Positions 10,857 through 20,691 of a stretch of DNA of 64,000 bases are shown here, piece by piece (position 1 is the stretch's first letter; every line of letters starts with the position of its first letter). The notes below the pieces were generated by a model. The model was given only the letters and a program-made list of their open reading frames with translations. It had not been told where the DNA came from and did not search any database. Origin of the DNA: Sphingobium sp. TCM1 (lineage in GTDB: Bacteria; Pseudomonadota; Alphaproteobacteria; Sphingomonadales; Sphingomonadaceae); assembly GCF_001650725.1 (NCBI RefSeq), contig NZ_LXVX01000006.1, positions 33,362-97,361 of the forward strand, given 5' to 3'. The translations under genes were made by a program, and so were the position numbers.

Positions 10857-11480
10857 TCAAGCCTTGTCGTCCGACCCCTTGGCGAGGCGCATCAGCACAT
10901 AGCCGACCACCGCTGCGGCGCCGATGGCGACGGCAGGACTCTTGCGCACGAAATCGCGGGCTTCGTCCATCAGCTGGTCGACATCCTTGCTTTCCAGCTT
11001 GTCGGCGGCGCCCGCCACCTGTTCGGCGGCCTGTCGCGCATAGTCGCCATATTGCGGGCCGAGCTTGGCATCGACCGTGCCGGCCGTGTCGGAAATCAGC
11101 TTGGCCAGGCTCTGCATGGCCGTGCCGGTCTTGTCCTTCGCCACGCCTGCGGCCGACTTGGCGGTCTTGCCCGCCTGCTCCTTGATCGGGTCGATATGGG
11201 CTTTCCAATCGACCGCGTTGATCTTGTCGGCGGCGGAACGGGCGGCCTTTTCAGCCTGTTCCTTGAGCGGCGCGATCTGCGCGCTCCAGCCATGGGCGGC
11301 CGCGCCATTACCTGGCGCCTTGGCTGTCGGCGCCTTGCGGGTCGCAGCCGTCTTGACCGGCGCGGCCTTCACCGGCGTCGCGGCGGTCGTCGTCGCCTTG
11401 ACCGGCTTCGCCTTGACGGGCTTGGCCGCCGGCGTTTTCTTCGCGCGCTTGACGGGCGGTGTTTCCGGTGTGTCGGCCAT
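10857..11480 (-). CDS. YqjD-like membrane-anchored protein with histone H1-like tail
   Basis: 207 residues from ATG 11480 (GAGGA ribosome-binding site); an in-frame ATG at 11510 lacks one. Residues 1-60 are a lysine/alanine/proline/threonine tail with repeated KPVKA and PVKAA units, like bacterial histone H1-type nucleic-acid-binding tails. Residues about 65-175 form a long amphipathic helix with two related segments (APLKEQAEKAARSAADKINAVDW and DPIKEQAGKTAKSAAGVAKD). The C-terminus (SPAVAIGAAAVVGYVLMRLAKG) is a single membrane anchor with glycine spacing, as in YqjD/ElaB. It heads a four-gene cluster. A possible EcfG-type promoter lies upstream. Binding to nucleic acid or ribosomes is inferred. 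Confidence 0.82.
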   Translation of the reverse strand: MADTPETPPVKRAKKTPAAKPVKAKPVKATTTAATPVKAAPVKTAATRKAPTAKAPGNGAAAHGWSAQIAPLKEQAEKAARSAADKINAVDWKAHIDPIKEQAGKTAKSAAGVAKDKTGTAMQSLAKLISDTAGTVDAKLGPQYGDYARQAAEQVAGAADKLESKDVDQLMDEARDFVRKSPAVAIGAAAVVGYVLMRLAKGSDDKA

Positions 11481-11544
11481 CGTCCTCAGTCTCCCTTTCA
11501 TGTCCAGCATGGCGGCCGCGCGAACGCGGCGGGGTCATGCTTCT

Positions 11545-11570
11545 AATGCTTTGCGGCGGCCTACAGTTCC
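11545..11570 (-). promoter_or_regulatory. Possible EcfG (general stress) promoter
   Basis: On the minus strand GGAAC is followed after 17 nt by CATT, one mismatch from the alphaproteobacterial EcfG pattern GGAAC-N16/17-CGTT. It lies 65 nt upstream of the YqjD-like gene start. Products of this type are often stress-induced, which fits, but a single match of this length can arise by chance. Confidence 0.3.
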
Positions 11571-11666
11571 GTTGCCGTTACATTTTGAGCATCGGCATTT
11601 TTTCGCGTCGTGCAAGCCCCCGCATTGCCAAGGCGGGAGGCGCTGGCTAAGCGGGGCGCGAAATAG

Positions 11667-12980
<1,314 letters not shown>

Positions 12981-13008
12981 ATCCCGGCCCCGAAGGGCGA
13001 AATTGATC

Positions 13009-13052
13009 GGCCGGTCGCAAGTTGGTGATTTTTCACTTGCGGCCGGCCTTTT
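13009..13052 (+). terminator. Rho-independent terminator after eno
   Basis: Fourteen-position stem with one mismatch: GGCCGGTCGCAAGT at 13009-13022 pairs with ACTTGCGGCCGGCC at 13035-13048, 12-nt loop, then TTTT. It begins 29 nt after the eno stop. Confidence 0.85.
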
Positions 13053-13071
13053 GCTGTGATTCCACTAGCCC

Positions 13072-13383
13072 ATGGCGCATATCGCGAAACTTCGACTGCT
13101 GCTGGCATCCGCCTTTGGTCCCGCGATCGCGCTGCTCTTGCTGCTGTCCTTCGCGGGCTATGTCGTGCTGGGGTCGAACGGCGTCCTGGCGTGGGGCGAT
13201 TACACCCGCCAGCTGCGCGCCGCGCAGGCGGAGCTGAAAAAGACCCAGGCGGCCCGCGCCGAACTGCGCAACCGGGTCGACCTGCTCGATCCGCGCCGGG
13301 TGGACCCCGATCTTTCGGACGAACTGATCCGCCGCCAGCTGGGCGTGATTCACCATGACGAGGTGATCGTCCCGCTCAACTGA
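13072..13383 (+). CDS. ftsB: FtsB/DivIC-family septum formation initiator
   Basis: 103 residues. FtsB is a bitopic divisome protein that forms a complex with FtsL and FtsQ. One transmembrane helix (about residues 14-34, FGPAIALLLLLSFAGYVVLG) is followed by a coiled coil (RQLRAAQAELKKTQAARAELRNRVDLL) and the short C-terminal element DPDLSDELIRRQLGVIHHDEVIV, which matches the family ending. Between eno and pdhA, an arrangement commonly seen in alphaproteobacteria. Upstream is the eno terminator, so it should have its own promoter in a gap of under 20 nt, or depend on read-through. Confidence 0.92.
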   Translation: MAHIAKLRLLLASAFGPAIALLLLLSFAGYVVLGSNGVLAWGDYTRQLRAAQAELKKTQAARAELRNRVDLLDPRRVDPDLSDELIRRQLGVIHHDEVIVPLN

Positions 13384-13541
13384 CCCTTCGCGGGCAGGGG
13401 TGGCGCAAGGATTTTGCGCCGGAAATGCCGTCCTGGTAATTTTGCTGCGAGCTGATCCGGGCGGCATATGCGCAGGCCATTCAGACTCATCAGTTTTCGG
13501 TGGCAGCTATTGGTTTTGCCCGGATTCCGTGGGGTCCGCCG

Positions 13542-13571
13542 TTGCAATTTATGCAACTCTGCCGCTATATC
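13542..13571 (+). promoter_or_regulatory. Candidate promoter and operator of pdhAB
   Basis: TTGCAA (13542-13547) and CTATAT (13565-13570) are 17 nt apart, a plausible sigma-70 pair 42 nt before the pdhA start. The -35 is part of a perfect dyad, TTGCA-N5-TGCAA (13542-13556), which could bind a repressor or activator. Both read by eye. Confidence 0.4.
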
Positions 13572-13611
13572 GGGCTTCCTTCCATCCTACCCACGCAAAA
13601 GGATAAGAGCC

Positions 13612-14685
13612 TTGGCGAAACCAACGACGCCGCGTGCTTCGAGTGCAAAGGCAAAGGCCGCAGCGCCCGCCGGAGCGGACCATAATCGGCCGCGCCCCGA
13701 AACTCCCACCGACTACAAGGCCAGCAAGGAAGAGCTGCTGGAATTCTACCGGCAGATGGTTCTGATCCGCCGTTTCGAGGAAAAGGCAGGCCAGTTGTAC
13801 GGCCTGGGCCTGATCGGTGGCTTCTGCCACCTCTATATCGGCCAGGAAGCGGTCGCGGTCGGCATCCAGTCGGCGCTCAAGCCCGGCAAGGACAGCGTTA
13901 TCACCGGCTATCGCGACCATGGCCACATGCTGGCCTATGGCATCGATCCCAATGTCATCATGGCCGAACTGACCGGCCGTGAAGCCGGCATCTCGCGTGG
14001 CAAGGGCGGTTCGATGCACATGTTCAGCGTCGAGCATAAATTCTACGGCGGCCACGGCATCGTCGGCGCGCAGGTGTCGCTGGGCGCGGGGCTGGGCTTC
14101 GCGCACAAATATAATGGCGACGGCGGCGTCTGCGTCGCCTATTTCGGCGACGGCGCGGCCAACCAAGGCCAGGTCTATGAATCGTTCAACATGGCCGAGC
14201 TGTGGAAGCTGCCGATCATCTTCGTGATCGAGAACAACCAGTACGCCATGGGCACCAGCGTCAACCGCGCCTCGTCGGAGGACCAGCTCTATCGTCGCGG
14301 CGAAAGCTTCCGTATCCCCGGCCTCCAGGTCGACGGCATGGACGTGCTGGCGGTGCGCGGCGCGACCGAGGAAGCGCTGAAGTGGGTGCAGGGCGGCAAT
14401 GGCCCGATCCTGCTGGAAATGAAGACCTATCGCTATCGCGGCCATTCCATGTCCGACCCGGCCAAGTACCGGTCGCGCGAGGAAGTGCAGTCGATGCGCG
14501 AAAAGTCCGACCCGATCGAGGGCGTGAAGAAATATCTGCTCGAAGCTGGCGTATCGGAGGACGAGATCAAGGTCATCGACCAGGATATTCGCAAGATCGT
14601 CGCGGAAGCGGCCGATTTCGCGGAAACATCGCCTGAACCGGAAATGTCCGAACTCTATACCGACGTGCTGGTGGAGCAATATTGA
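13612..14685 (+). CDS. pdhA: Pyruvate dehydrogenase E1 component subunit alpha
   Basis: 357 residues from TTG 13612, chosen because an AAGGA site lies 7-8 nt upstream and the frame before it holds no conserved sequence. E1-alpha and E1-beta together decarboxylate pyruvate with thiamine diphosphate. The first 30 residues are a low-complexity Ala/Lys/Pro leader ([19 protein letters not shown]), usual in alphaproteobacteria. The thiamine diphosphate motif runs from [20 protein letters not shown] to [11 protein letters not shown]. The phosphorylation-loop-like [15 protein letters not shown] is also present. The stop overlaps the pdhB start (TGATG). Confidence 0.97.
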   Translation: MAKPTTPRASSAKAKAAAPAGADHNRPRPETPTDYKASKEELLEFYRQMVLIRRFEEKAGQLYGLGLIGGFCHLYIGQEAVAVGIQSALKPGKDSVITGYRDHGHMLAYGIDPNVIMAELTGREAGISRGKGGSMHMFSVEHKFYGGHGIVGAQVSLGAGLGFAHKYNGDGGVCVAYFGDGAANQGQVYESFNMAELWKLPIIFVIENNQYAMGTSVNRASSEDQLYRRGESFRIPGLQVDGMDVLAVRGATEEALKWVQGGNGPILLEMKTYRYRGHSMSDPAKYRSREEVQSMREKSDPIEGVKKYLLEAGVSEDEIKVIDQDIRKIVAEAADFAETSPEPEMSELYTDVLVEQY

Positions 14686-16046
14686 TGGGTATCGCAATCA
14701 AGATGCCGGCGCTCTCGCCGACGATGGAAGAGGGCACGCTGGCCAAGTGGCTGGTCAAGGAAGGCGATGACGTGAAGTCGGGTGACATCCTGGCCGAGAT
14801 CGAGACCGACAAGGCGACGATGGAATTCGAGGCCGTGGACGAGGGAAAGATCGGCAAGATCGTCATCGCCGAGGGCACCGAGGGCGTGAAGGTCGGCACC
14901 GTGATCGCCGAGATGGCGGGCGAGGGCGGGGAAGCCGCCGCCGCGCCGGCGCCCAAGGCCGAAGCTGCGCCCGAAGCGCCGAAGAAGGCCGAGAGCGGCA
15001 CGGCCAAGCCGGCGGTCGAGGCCAAGGCGACCGTGCAGGATCCCGCGATCCCGGAAGGCACCGAATTCGTCAAGACGACCGTTCGTGAAGCGCTGCGCGA
15101 CGCGATGGCGGAAGAAATGCGCAAGGACGAGCGCGTTTTCGTCATGGGTGAGGAAGTCGCCGAATATCAGGGTGCCTACAAGGTCACGCAGGGCCTGCTG
15201 GACGAGTTCGGCGCCAAGCGCGTGATCGACACGCCGATCACCGAATATGGCTTTGCCGGCATCGGCGCGGGCGCGGCGATGGGCGGCCTGCGTCCGGTCA
15301 TCGAGTTCATGACGTTCAACTTCGCCATGCAGGCGATCGACCACATCATCAACTCGGCGGCCAAGACCAACTACATGTCCGGTGGCCAGATGCGCTGCCC
15401 CATCGTGTTCCGCGGTCCCAACGGCGCGGCCAGCCGCGTCGGCGCGCAGCATAGCCAGAATTACGGCCCCTGGTATGCCGCCGTCCCCGGCCTGATCGTC
15501 ATCGCGCCCTACGACGCGGCCGACGCCAAGGGGCTGCTCAAGGCCGCGATCCGCTCCAACGACCCGGTCGTGTTCCTGGAAAACGAACTGGTCTATGGCC
15601 GCAGCTTCGACGTGCCCAAGCTGGATGACTATGTCCTGCCGATCGGCAAGGCGCGGATCATGAAGCCGGGCAAGGACGTGACCCTCGTCAGCTACTCGAT
15701 CGGCGTGGGCATCGCCCTGGAAGCGGCCGAGACGCTGGCGGCCGAGGGCATCGACGCCGAAGTGATCGACCTGCGCACGCTGCGCCCGCTCGACACCGCG
15801 ACCGTGTTGGAAAGCCTGAAGAAGACCAACCGCCTGGTTGTGGTGGAAGAAGGCTGGCCGGTCTGCTCGATCGCGTCGGAAATCGCCGCGGTCGTCATGG
15901 AGCAGGGCTTCGACGATCTCGACGCGCCGGTGCTGCGCGTGACCAACGAGGATGTGCCGCTGCCCTATGCCGCCAACCTCGAAAAGGCGGCGCTGATCGA
16001 TGCTGCCCGCGTGGTCGCGGCAGCGAAAAAGGTCTGCTACAAATAA
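14685..16046 (+). CDS. pdhB: Pyruvate dehydrogenase E1 component subunit beta with N-terminal lipoyl domain
   Basis: 453 residues. Residues 1-80 are a lipoyl domain with the modified lysine K43 in [12 protein letters not shown]. An Ala/Pro/Lys linker (about 85-120) follows, then the E1-beta transketolase-like domain with [37 protein letters not shown] and the C-terminal transketolase domain. The fused lipoyl domain is typical of alphaproteobacteria, where E1-beta carries its own swinging arm. No E2 or E3 gene lies in the downstream DNA; the strand changes after a strong terminator. Confidence 0.97.
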   Translation: MGIAIKMPALSPTMEEGTLAKWLVKEGDDVKSGDILAEIETDKATMEFEAVDEGKIGKIVIAEGTEGVKVGTVIAEMAGEGGEAAAAPAPKAEAAPEAPKKAESGTAKPAVEAKATVQDPAIPEGTEFVKTTVREALRDAMAEEMRKDERVFVMGEEVAEYQGAYKVTQGLLDEFGAKRVIDTPITEYGFAGIGAGAAMGGLRPVIEFMTFNFAMQAIDHIINSAAKTNYMSGGQMRCPIVFRGPNGAASRVGAQHSQNYGPWYAAVPGLIVIAPYDAADAKGLLKAAIRSNDPVVFLENELVYGRSFDVPKLDDYVLPIGKARIMKPGKDVTLVSYSIGVGIALEAAETLAAEGIDAEVIDLRTLRPLDTATVLESLKKTNRLVVVEEGWPVCSIASEIAAVVMEQGFDDLDAPVLRVTNEDVPLPYAANLEKAALIDAARVVAAAKKVCYK

Positions 16047-16052
16047 GACGCG

Positions 16053-16083
16053 AAAGGGCGGTTCCGGCGGAGCCGCCCTTTTT
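16053..16083 (+). terminator. Rho-independent terminator after pdhB
   Basis: Nine-base-pair stem AAAGGGCGG (16053-16061) with CCGCCCTTT (16073-16081), followed by TTC; located 7 nt after the stop. Since the arms begin with A and end with T it could also serve the opposite strand. Confidence 0.85.
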
Positions 16084-16148
16084 CGATCAGGGCATCATGC
16101 GCGAAAGCGGGAGCCGGCTGTGCGCGGGCAGGATGCGGGGACCGGGAA

Positions 16149-16808
16149 TCAGGTGCAGAGCGCCGTGGCCGATGCCGCCAGATTGCCGGCATTCTTGATC
16201 GCTTGGTCGGTCCGTTCGCGCACGTTGAAGGCGCTCGAATAGCGAATGACCTTGGTGCCGAAGATCGCACTGCTGACCAGCGGCTGATAATTATAAGCCA
16301 CCTCCACGAACATTACTGCGGTGCCGCTCGCTGCCTTGACCTTGGTTGTCGCGGTCGTGCCTGGCCCCATGCCATCCTTCATGCTGCCATCGGTCTTGCC
16401 GTCATTGGTCACGCCATAGCTGGAGGTGAAGACGCCATTACCCCAGCAGCGCTGCCAGCGAATATATTGCCCTTCATTCGATCCGGTCAGACCATTAGGT
16501 TCGAGGTCCGACAGGATGATGCGGCCATTGGCCTTGAGCTTGAGCGAGTCCGAAGACAGTTCGGCGCCGGTCATCAATTCGTTGACGTCGGCTTCGTCGA
16601 TCGACGTTCGCACCCGTGCGGCATTGTCCGCGACCATCATCGCGATCTGGCTGAGGCGCAGATGGGCCAGCGCCAGATTCGCGGCTTCCAGCCCCGCCAT
16701 GCACAGCACGACCAAAACGGGCAGCGAAAAAGCGAACTCGATCAGCGCAAGGCCGCGATCGTTTCGGCGCAAGCGGGTGAGAAAGCGGCGGAGGGCAAGT
16801 GCGGTCAT
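16149..16808 (-). CDS. TadE-like pseudopilin (second)
   Basis: 219 residues from ATG 16808, which overlaps the stop of the upstream gene (TGATG). The TadE domain is at the N-terminus: basic start (RRFLTRLRRNDRG) then LALIEFAFSLPVLVVLCMAGLEAANLA, with the pre-pilin-like G-x4-E-F pattern, followed by a helical stretch (LRLSQIAMMVADNAARV). The rest is predicted extracytoplasmic and variable. TadE/TadF are minor pseudopilins of the Tad tight-adherence secretion machine. This is the last of three tad-type genes in one overlapping unit. Confidence 0.88.
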   Translation of the reverse strand: MTALALRRFLTRLRRNDRGLALIEFAFSLPVLVVLCMAGLEAANLALAHLRLSQIAMMVADNAARVRTSIDEADVNELMTGAELSSDSLKLKANGRIILSDLEPNGLTGSNEGQYIRWQRCWGNGVFTSSYGVTNDGKTDGSMKDGMGPGTTATTKVKAASGTAVMFVEVAYNYQPLVSSAIFGTKVIRYSSAFNVRERTDQAIKNAGNLAASATALCT

Positions 16809-17401
16809 CAGCAGCGGATCGTGGGTTTGGACTGGTTGGCCCATGGCTGATTTCGGACCATGGTGGTTGCTGTTGTCGACTGTGTGGCGCTCCATCCAAG
16901 CAGCTTGGCCATGGGGAACATGCGCGGCATCGATACCGTCACTTCATAATAGACAATATCGTCAGCGGATCCCAGGCCCGTGCTCCCGGAACTGGTGTCA
17001 TAGCTGCCATTGCCGTTGGCGTCCTCATAACAGTCGCCTGAATTATAGCTGCCCAGCGGCGCGATGTCGGTCGTGATCTTCTCAGGCTTGCCCACGCGAG
17101 AGAAGTTGTAATAGCTCTTCTTGACCACCGAGGTCGTGCCGTTCTTGGAATTGATCGCCGACATCTGGTTCGCGATATAGGCGTCGATCTCGGTCGCGTT
17201 GAGCGTACCCACCGAGGCGGAACGCGCGGCCCCCTCCAGCACGCCGCGGGCCACGGCGCGGAGATAGGATTGATATGCAAGGTCGCCGATCCCCATGATC
17301 GTGAGGATGAGCGCCGGCGCGATCAGGCCGAACTCCAGCAGCGTGACCCCGCGCCTCTCGTCGCGCAGGCGGGCCAGGAAGCGCGCCATCCCTCTGATCA
17401 T
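16808..17401 (-). CDS. TadE-like pseudopilin (first)
   Basis: 197 residues from ATG 17401, overlapping the TadG stop (ATGA). N-terminus RDERRGVTLLEFGLIAPALILTI is the TadE prepilin-type segment, followed by YLRAVARGVLEGAARSASVG, typical of the family. The C-terminal part contains a short Asp/Asn/Gly-rich loop (EDANGNGSYD) that could bind calcium, though this is a guess. Ends PWANQSKPTIRC. Translationally linked to the genes on both sides. Confidence 0.88.
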   Translation of the reverse strand: MIRGMARFLARLRDERRGVTLLEFGLIAPALILTIMGIGDLAYQSYLRAVARGVLEGAARSASVGTLNATEIDAYIANQMSAINSKNGTTSVVKKSYYNFSRVGKPEKITTDIAPLGSYNSGDCYEDANGNGSYDTSSGSTGLGSADDIVYYEVTVSMPRMFPMAKLLGWSATQSTTATTMVRNQPWANQSKPTIRC

Positions 17402-19344
17402 TGCGAGAGCCTCAGTCCACCGATATTCTTGGCGATGTCCTTGAACTTCTGGCTGAGCGACGCCGCTGTATAGGCCATGGTCCAATGGTTGGAGGAGGTA
17501 GCGCAACTTTGCAGCGGAGCCTGGATGTCGCCCTCGGCCTGATTGCGGAAGCCGATGACCCAGATGGTGATGCCTTTACCCTTGATGGCATTGCACAGCA
17601 TTTCCAGACGGCGGTTGTGAATGGCGGTCAGGTCGGTGTCGCTGGCTGTGGTCGCTGCGACACGGCCATCCAGCAACTGATAGCCATAGGCGCCATACAC
17701 CCCCTGATAGGCGCTCATATCGCCGTCGGTCATGAAGACGATATGGCGCGAGATATTGAAGCCATTGGGTGCGCTGCTGTTGTCTGTGGCGAAGATGCCG
17801 GTAGGTGAGAGGAAGCGCGCACCCCAGATCATGCCGATGTCATGATAGGTGCCGCCTACCGCGATCAGCCCGTCGACATAGCTGTTGAAGCTGCTCGCCA
17901 TTCCCGCCGGGGTTGTCGTTCGATCGGCATAGCTTGCGAGCCTGCGCGACTGGCTGGGACAGGCGTTCCAGCCGCCGTCGATACGGGTTTGCGAGTTGAG
18001 ATAGCTGCCGCCGCGTGTGAATTCGACCTGGGGCCAATGGGGGCGCCATCGGGTGTTCGTATCGGTCGCAGCCTCATCTATGTTAAGATCATGTGCATTG
18101 GTCGGGATGGATGCGGTCGATGTGGTGGCCGTAATGGCGTTGTCGGTTGATCGTTCTTCGATGCAGCCCGACCATGTCACCGTAGAAGGGACGGCGTTGC
18201 CGTTCACGTCGTTAGGCGTGCTGGCATAATAGGCGGGGTTGGTGATTGCGTTGCCCGCTATGTAGCTGGAAACGGGGAAAGCATAGGTGCCATATTCCAT
18301 CTTATATTCGGACCATCCCGTTTGGGCAGTGTAGCCACTGTTGTGGGTCGTGGTCGTTTCACGTCGCACACAGGAGCGCGATGTCGAGCCTGAGGATGGA
18401 ACGGGCGAAGTTCCGTTGTAAGTTTCTGGGCTATATGTGATTTTCGTGACGGTGTTCGGCACGGTCCCGCTCAAGGCGGCTGCGGTGTTCCCCCAATTGT
18501 AACATTGGGTTTGGGTCCGATTTGTGCCGCTGTCGCTTTCGGCCGTAGCAAGCGATGTCCTGCAATTGTTGTTATTATACTTCCGATAGCAGACGCTCGT
18601 GGTCAGTGCTGTATTGTTGTAGTAGGTCATCCGGCGCGAATTATAGTTCCATGTCTCGCCGCTCGTAGCGCCCACCAAGGCCGTCGTGGGCAATTGATAA
18701 CCCACATTGACGGTCGAACTGTAGGGCATGAAGCCGTAGCGAATGCGGCCGGTGCTGTCCGCACCCGCGCCCAACGTGTCGTAGAAATCCTTGACCGCCT
18801 GCTTGAGCGCGGCAAGGCGCGTGGTGTTGCCGCCATTGCCGTCGCTGATCGACTGAGCCATCGAGCCAGTGGTGTCGAGAACCAACATGACATCGGTATT
18901 GCCGATATCGAAGCGGGATTCGCAGCTCACGGACAGGTTGAGCGTCGTATAATTGAATATCTTCATCACCGTGGTCGGGATGGTGGTTGTCGCCGACACC
19001 TGGACCGTGGTGGTTTCACCGGGTTTGCTCTGGATGGTAGGTGTGAATGTCGCCGCCTGGAACGTTCCCTGCGGAAAGTTGAAGTCGAAGAATTTCTTGG
19101 CTTCGGCTATATTTTCCGTGGTCATGGATGATGTCGTCATCGCCCTGCGCCCCGCCAGTGCCGCAGCGTCGCACGCCTGTTGCATCCGGGATCGGGCCAT
19201 ATAGGCGCGACTCATGTCCAGCCCGCCGCCGATCAGCGCCGCGAGCGGAATGATCGCTGCCGCGACAATCGCCATGGTATTGCCTGCCTGGTTGCGGAGC
19301 AGCCGCGCCAGAAAGCCTGTGTCTTGTTTGTTCCGCTTGCCCAT
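17398..19344 (-). CDS. TadG-like protein with von Willebrand factor A domain
   Basis: 648 residues from ATG 19344 (19362 is an alternative). N-terminus: basic residues then GNTMAIVAAAIIPLAALIGGGLDMSRAYM, the TadG membrane segment, and QQACDAAALAGRRAM, a conserved TadG helix. The vWA domain starts at DVMLVLDTTGSM (MIDAS DxTGS about residue 157) and ends with HIVFMTDGDM and IWVIGFRNQAEGD. Between these lies a long Ser/Thr/Asn/Tyr/Cys-rich insert (CYRKYNNNNC, SGSTSRSCVRRETTTTH). That insert is clearly less G+C-rich than the flanks. Predicted periplasmic or surface-exposed. First gene of the three-gene unit; no Tad ATPase, secretin or Flp pilin gene is in the window. Confidence 0.88.
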   Translation of the reverse strand: MGKRNKQDTGFLARLLRNQAGNTMAIVAAAIIPLAALIGGGLDMSRAYMARSRMQQACDAAALAGRRAMTTSSMTTENIAEAKKFFDFNFPQGTFQAATFTPTIQSKPGETTTVQVSATTTIPTTVMKIFNYTTLNLSVSCESRFDIGNTDVMLVLDTTGSMAQSISDGNGGNTTRLAALKQAVKDFYDTLGAGADSTGRIRYGFMPYSSTVNVGYQLPTTALVGATSGETWNYNSRRMTYYNNTALTTSVCYRKYNNNNCRTSLATAESDSGTNRTQTQCYNWGNTAAALSGTVPNTVTKITYSPETYNGTSPVPSSGSTSRSCVRRETTTTHNSGYTAQTGWSEYKMEYGTYAFPVSSYIAGNAITNPAYYASTPNDVNGNAVPSTVTWSGCIEERSTDNAITATTSTASIPTNAHDLNIDEAATDTNTRWRPHWPQVEFTRGGSYLNSQTRIDGGWNACPSQSRRLASYADRTTTPAGMASSFNSYVDGLIAVGGTYHDIGMIWGARFLSPTGIFATDNSSAPNGFNISRHIVFMTDGDMSAYQGVYGAYGYQLLDGRVAATTASDTDLTAIHNRRLEMLCNAIKGKGITIWVIGFRNQAEGDIQAPLQSCATSSNHWTMAYTAASLSQKFKDIAKNIGGLRLSQ

Positions 19345-19497
19345 TTGTCCGCAATCACCCATGTCGCGCCCGACACCCCCCACGTCCGGGCTGGGCAGCA
19401 TTTCCGCCTATGCAGGCGCACTCGTTAGAATGTGTATGAGGAAGATGGTTAAAGGACTGATAACCGGCAGGACGCGCAGCGCGTGGGGAGTCTCGCG

Positions 19498-20169
19498 ATG
19501 AGCGAAGCGGACGAAGGGCTCCCTCCGCTCGCGCTGCTGCTGGCCGCTCATGCCGGCGCGCGGGCGCAGCGGCATCGGGCGATCTGGGCGTTTGACGGGC
19601 GGCTGGCGAAGGTCGCGCGCACGACGAGCGATCGCGCCATCGGCCAGATGCGGCTGGCCTGGTGGAATGACGTGATCGAGGACGTGGACGCGCGCAAGGG
19701 GCGTGGCGAGCCGGTCGTGGACGCGATGCGCGCCTCCGGCGCTATGGCCGCGCCGGGGCTGGTGGCGATGATCGACGGCTGGGAAGTGCTGGTGGTCGAG
19801 CCGGAGATCGACGCCGATGGCCTGCGCGACTATGCGGTCGGGCGCGGCGGGGGGCTGTTCCGGGCGTTGGCGGAGATGGGGGCCGATGCGGCTGATGCGC
19901 CGGAATGGCTGGTCGCGGCGGGGCAGGTCTGGGCGCTCTGGGATCTGGCCGGGCATGTCGATGATCCGGCGCTGGCCGACGCGGCGCTGGCGATGGCGCG
20001 CGATCTGCTGCCGCAGGTTGACGGCGGGCGATGGCCGCGCGGGTGGAAGCCGCTGCGGATCGCCTTCACCCTGGCGCGACAGGACGTGCTGGCGGGGCGG
20101 GGCGCGCCGGCGGGGATGCCGCGCGCGCTGGCGTGGCGGCTGCTGCGGATCGCGCTTGTCGGGCGCTAG
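19498..20169 (+). CDS. Squalene/phytoene synthase-family protein, probably non-synthase (NDUFAF6-like)
   Basis: 223 residues from ATG 19498 (GGGGAG ribosome-binding site 8-9 nt upstream). The alpha-helical prenyl-synthase fold is recognisable from AIWAFDGRLAKVARTTSDRAIGQMRLAWWNDVIEDV and GGGLFRALAEMGAD. It lacks the paired DDxxD-type aspartate motifs of true squalene or phytoene synthases and is shorter than they are. In this respect it resembles the NDUFAF6 branch, which assists complex I assembly in mitochondria. No carotenoid or hopanoid genes are nearby. The enzyme label given by automated pipelines is probably wrong here. Confidence 0.75.
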   Translation: MSEADEGLPPLALLLAAHAGARAQRHRAIWAFDGRLAKVARTTSDRAIGQMRLAWWNDVIEDVDARKGRGEPVVDAMRASGAMAAPGLVAMIDGWEVLVVEPEIDADGLRDYAVGRGGGLFRALAEMGADAADAPEWLVAAGQVWALWDLAGHVDDPALADAALAMARDLLPQVDGGRWPRGWKPLRIAFTLARQDVLAGRGAPAGMPRALAWRLLRIALVGR

Positions 20170-20213
20170 GCGAAAAGGATAGGCTGTCTGCTGCGAAGCT
20201 GAAGGGGGCAGGC

Positions 20214-20678
20214 ATGGGGCGAATGCTGGCGGGGGGCATGGCGGCGCTGCTGCTGGTGGCGGGCGGGCTGTTCTGGTGGCAGGGACGCGCGGACACGGCG
20301 CCGACGCCGCAACTGGCGGTGGCCCCACCGCCGCCGCCTGCGGTCGAGAGTCTGCCCGAGGGCGATCCCGATGCGGTCGGCGACGCACCGCCCATGCCCG
20401 GCGAGGCCAGCCCGCAGAACCGCGAACAGAAGCGCTTTGCCCGTTACGATCGCAATCGCGACGGCGTCATCACCCGCGTCGAGATGCTGGGCAGCCGCAC
20501 CAGGGCGTTCAAGGCGCTGGACAGCGATGGCGACAACCTGTTGTCCTTCAAGGAATGGGCGGTGGCGACGGCTGACCGCTTCGGCGCGGCGGATGGCGAC
20601 AAGGACGGCAGGCTGACCCCGGCGGAGTTCGCGACGACGGCGCCGAAACGCGCGGCGAAGCAGAGGTGCAGATGCTAA
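20214..20678 (+). CDS. EF-hand calcium-binding protein, membrane-anchored or exported
   Basis: 154 residues from ATG 20214. An N-terminal hydrophobic segment (residues 5-22) is followed by a proline/alanine-rich linker (30-66). Three canonical EF-hand loops follow at 79-90 (DRNRDGVITRVE), 103-114 (DSDGDNLLSFKE) and 127-138 (DGDKDGRLTPAE), each with acidic residues at loop positions 1, 3 or 5, and 12. Ends with a basic, cysteine-containing tail (AAKQRCRC). Predicted periplasmic. Partner and role are unknown. It follows the squalene-synthase-like gene by 44 nt on the same strand. Confidence 0.85.
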   Translation: MGRMLAGGMAALLLVAGGLFWWQGRADTAPTPQLAVAPPPPPAVESLPEGDPDAVGDAPPMPGEASPQNREQKRFARYDRNRDGVITRVEMLGSRTRAFKALDSDGDNLLSFKEWAVATADRFGAADGDKDGRLTPAEFATTAPKRAAKQRCRC

Positions 20679-20691
20679 CGGGGTGGGAAGG

